Under the pieces are notes generated by a model. It did no database searches. It was not told where the DNA came from and was given only the letters and a program-made list of their open reading frames with translations. A program made the position numbers and the translations under genes. Shown here piece by piece: positions 63,855 through 64,000 of a DNA stretch of 64,000 bases (its first letter is position 1; each line of letters opens with the position of its first letter). The DNA comes from Hydractinia symbiolongicarpus (Eukaryota > Cnidaria > Hydrozoa > Anthoathecata > Hydractiniidae): the NCBI RefSeq assembly GCF_029227915.1, contig NC_079882.1:2046001-2110000 (forward strand), written 5' to 3'.

Positions 63855-64000
63855 TCACTGACTGTGTTGAGATACCTTTTGTTTTCTGGCCTTTCGACAC
63901 AAGGGACAATACCATGAACCTTTTGGGACTCTTTTCAATTTAACACAGCTCAAATGAAACCATTCATACTTGCAAGATGTAGAGTCACAACCAATAAATG
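63855..64000 (-). CDS. PHD finger, C-terminal exon (runs off edge)
   Basis: The visible 48 residues read IGCDSTSCKYEWFHLSCVKL then PKGSWYCPLCRKARKQK and stop at 63855-63857. This is the second half of a PHD finger: G-C-D-x-x-x-C, the E-W-F-H-x-x-C-V aromatic/H/C block and W-Y-C-P-x-C. The pattern is close to the C-terminal PHD of ING-type proteins, which read histone H3K4 methylation, but the same fold also ends many invertebrate transposon proteins. The start is outside the window, so the two cannot be separated. Confidence 0.7.
   Translation of the reverse strand, partial: FIGCDSTSCKYEWFHLSCVKLKRVPKGSWYCPLCRKARKQKVSQHSQ

Overview
This is an AT-rich eukaryotic window. The spliced, intron-rich animal genes, their animal-type domains (TIMP, SMC1A, SLC31 copper transporter, THAP, PHD) and the transposon mix (TTAA-type THAP element, hAT-like element, Penelope-like retroelements, tRNA-derived SINEs, many small TIR elements) suggest an early-branching invertebrate. 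My best guess is a cnidarian, probably hydrozoan; this is inference. All gene models were rebuilt by eye from GT/AG splice sites, reading phase and protein similarity. There are no prokaryotic features.

Left part (1-19 kb). Two near-identical copies of a 9-exon gene for a small secreted cysteine-containing protein (1007-2604 + and 13028-14668 -) face each other tail to tail. They are the arms of a roughly 2.1-2.2 kb inverted duplication about 10 kb apart. Between them lie several TIR elements, an intronless 500-residue multi-pass membrane protein that I do not recognise, a two-exon TIMP gene with an apparent single-base frameshift, a Tigger-like remnant, a Penelope-like 3' end and a 21-bp minisatellite. 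An intronless MFS transporter follows at 17476-18666 (-).

Middle (19.8-38.6 kb). A minus-strand gene of at least 17 exons (19884-26382) encodes a 534-residue, mostly disordered Ser/Pro/Arg/Gly-rich protein of unknown function; nearly all its internal exons are small and phase-1 symmetric. A HIRAN-like single-exon fragment (27450-27983), a tRNA-derived SINE (30578-30832), a decayed 1.5 kb DNA transposon with 28-bp perfect TIRs (35937-37448) and a three-exon SLC31/CTR copper transporter (37677-38617, +) follow. From 27.99 to 35.93 kb I see almost only non-coding DNA.

Right-centre (38.9-56.7 kb). A complete SMC1A cohesin gene on the minus strand has 37 exons that join in frame to 1229 residues. 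Its first intron (5.4 kb) carries a Penelope-like 3' end and a 2.0 kb TTAA-flanked element. That element encodes two intact, convergent, spliced proteins with overlapping 3' coding ends: a THAP-domain protein and a protein resembling the cytoplasmic ballast domain of the P2X7 receptor. I consider it the most interesting object in the window. A 2.56 kb hAT-like element with an 8-bp target duplication sits 92 bp upstream of the SMC1A start codon.

Right end (59-64 kb). Mostly non-coding, with a palindromic CTGCCGGCAG array. It then holds the first exon of a papain-family protease (counting-factor-associated protein D type), a THAP-domain first exon, a tRNA-like gene whose anticodon loop reads UUA, and a PHD finger running off the edge on the minus strand.
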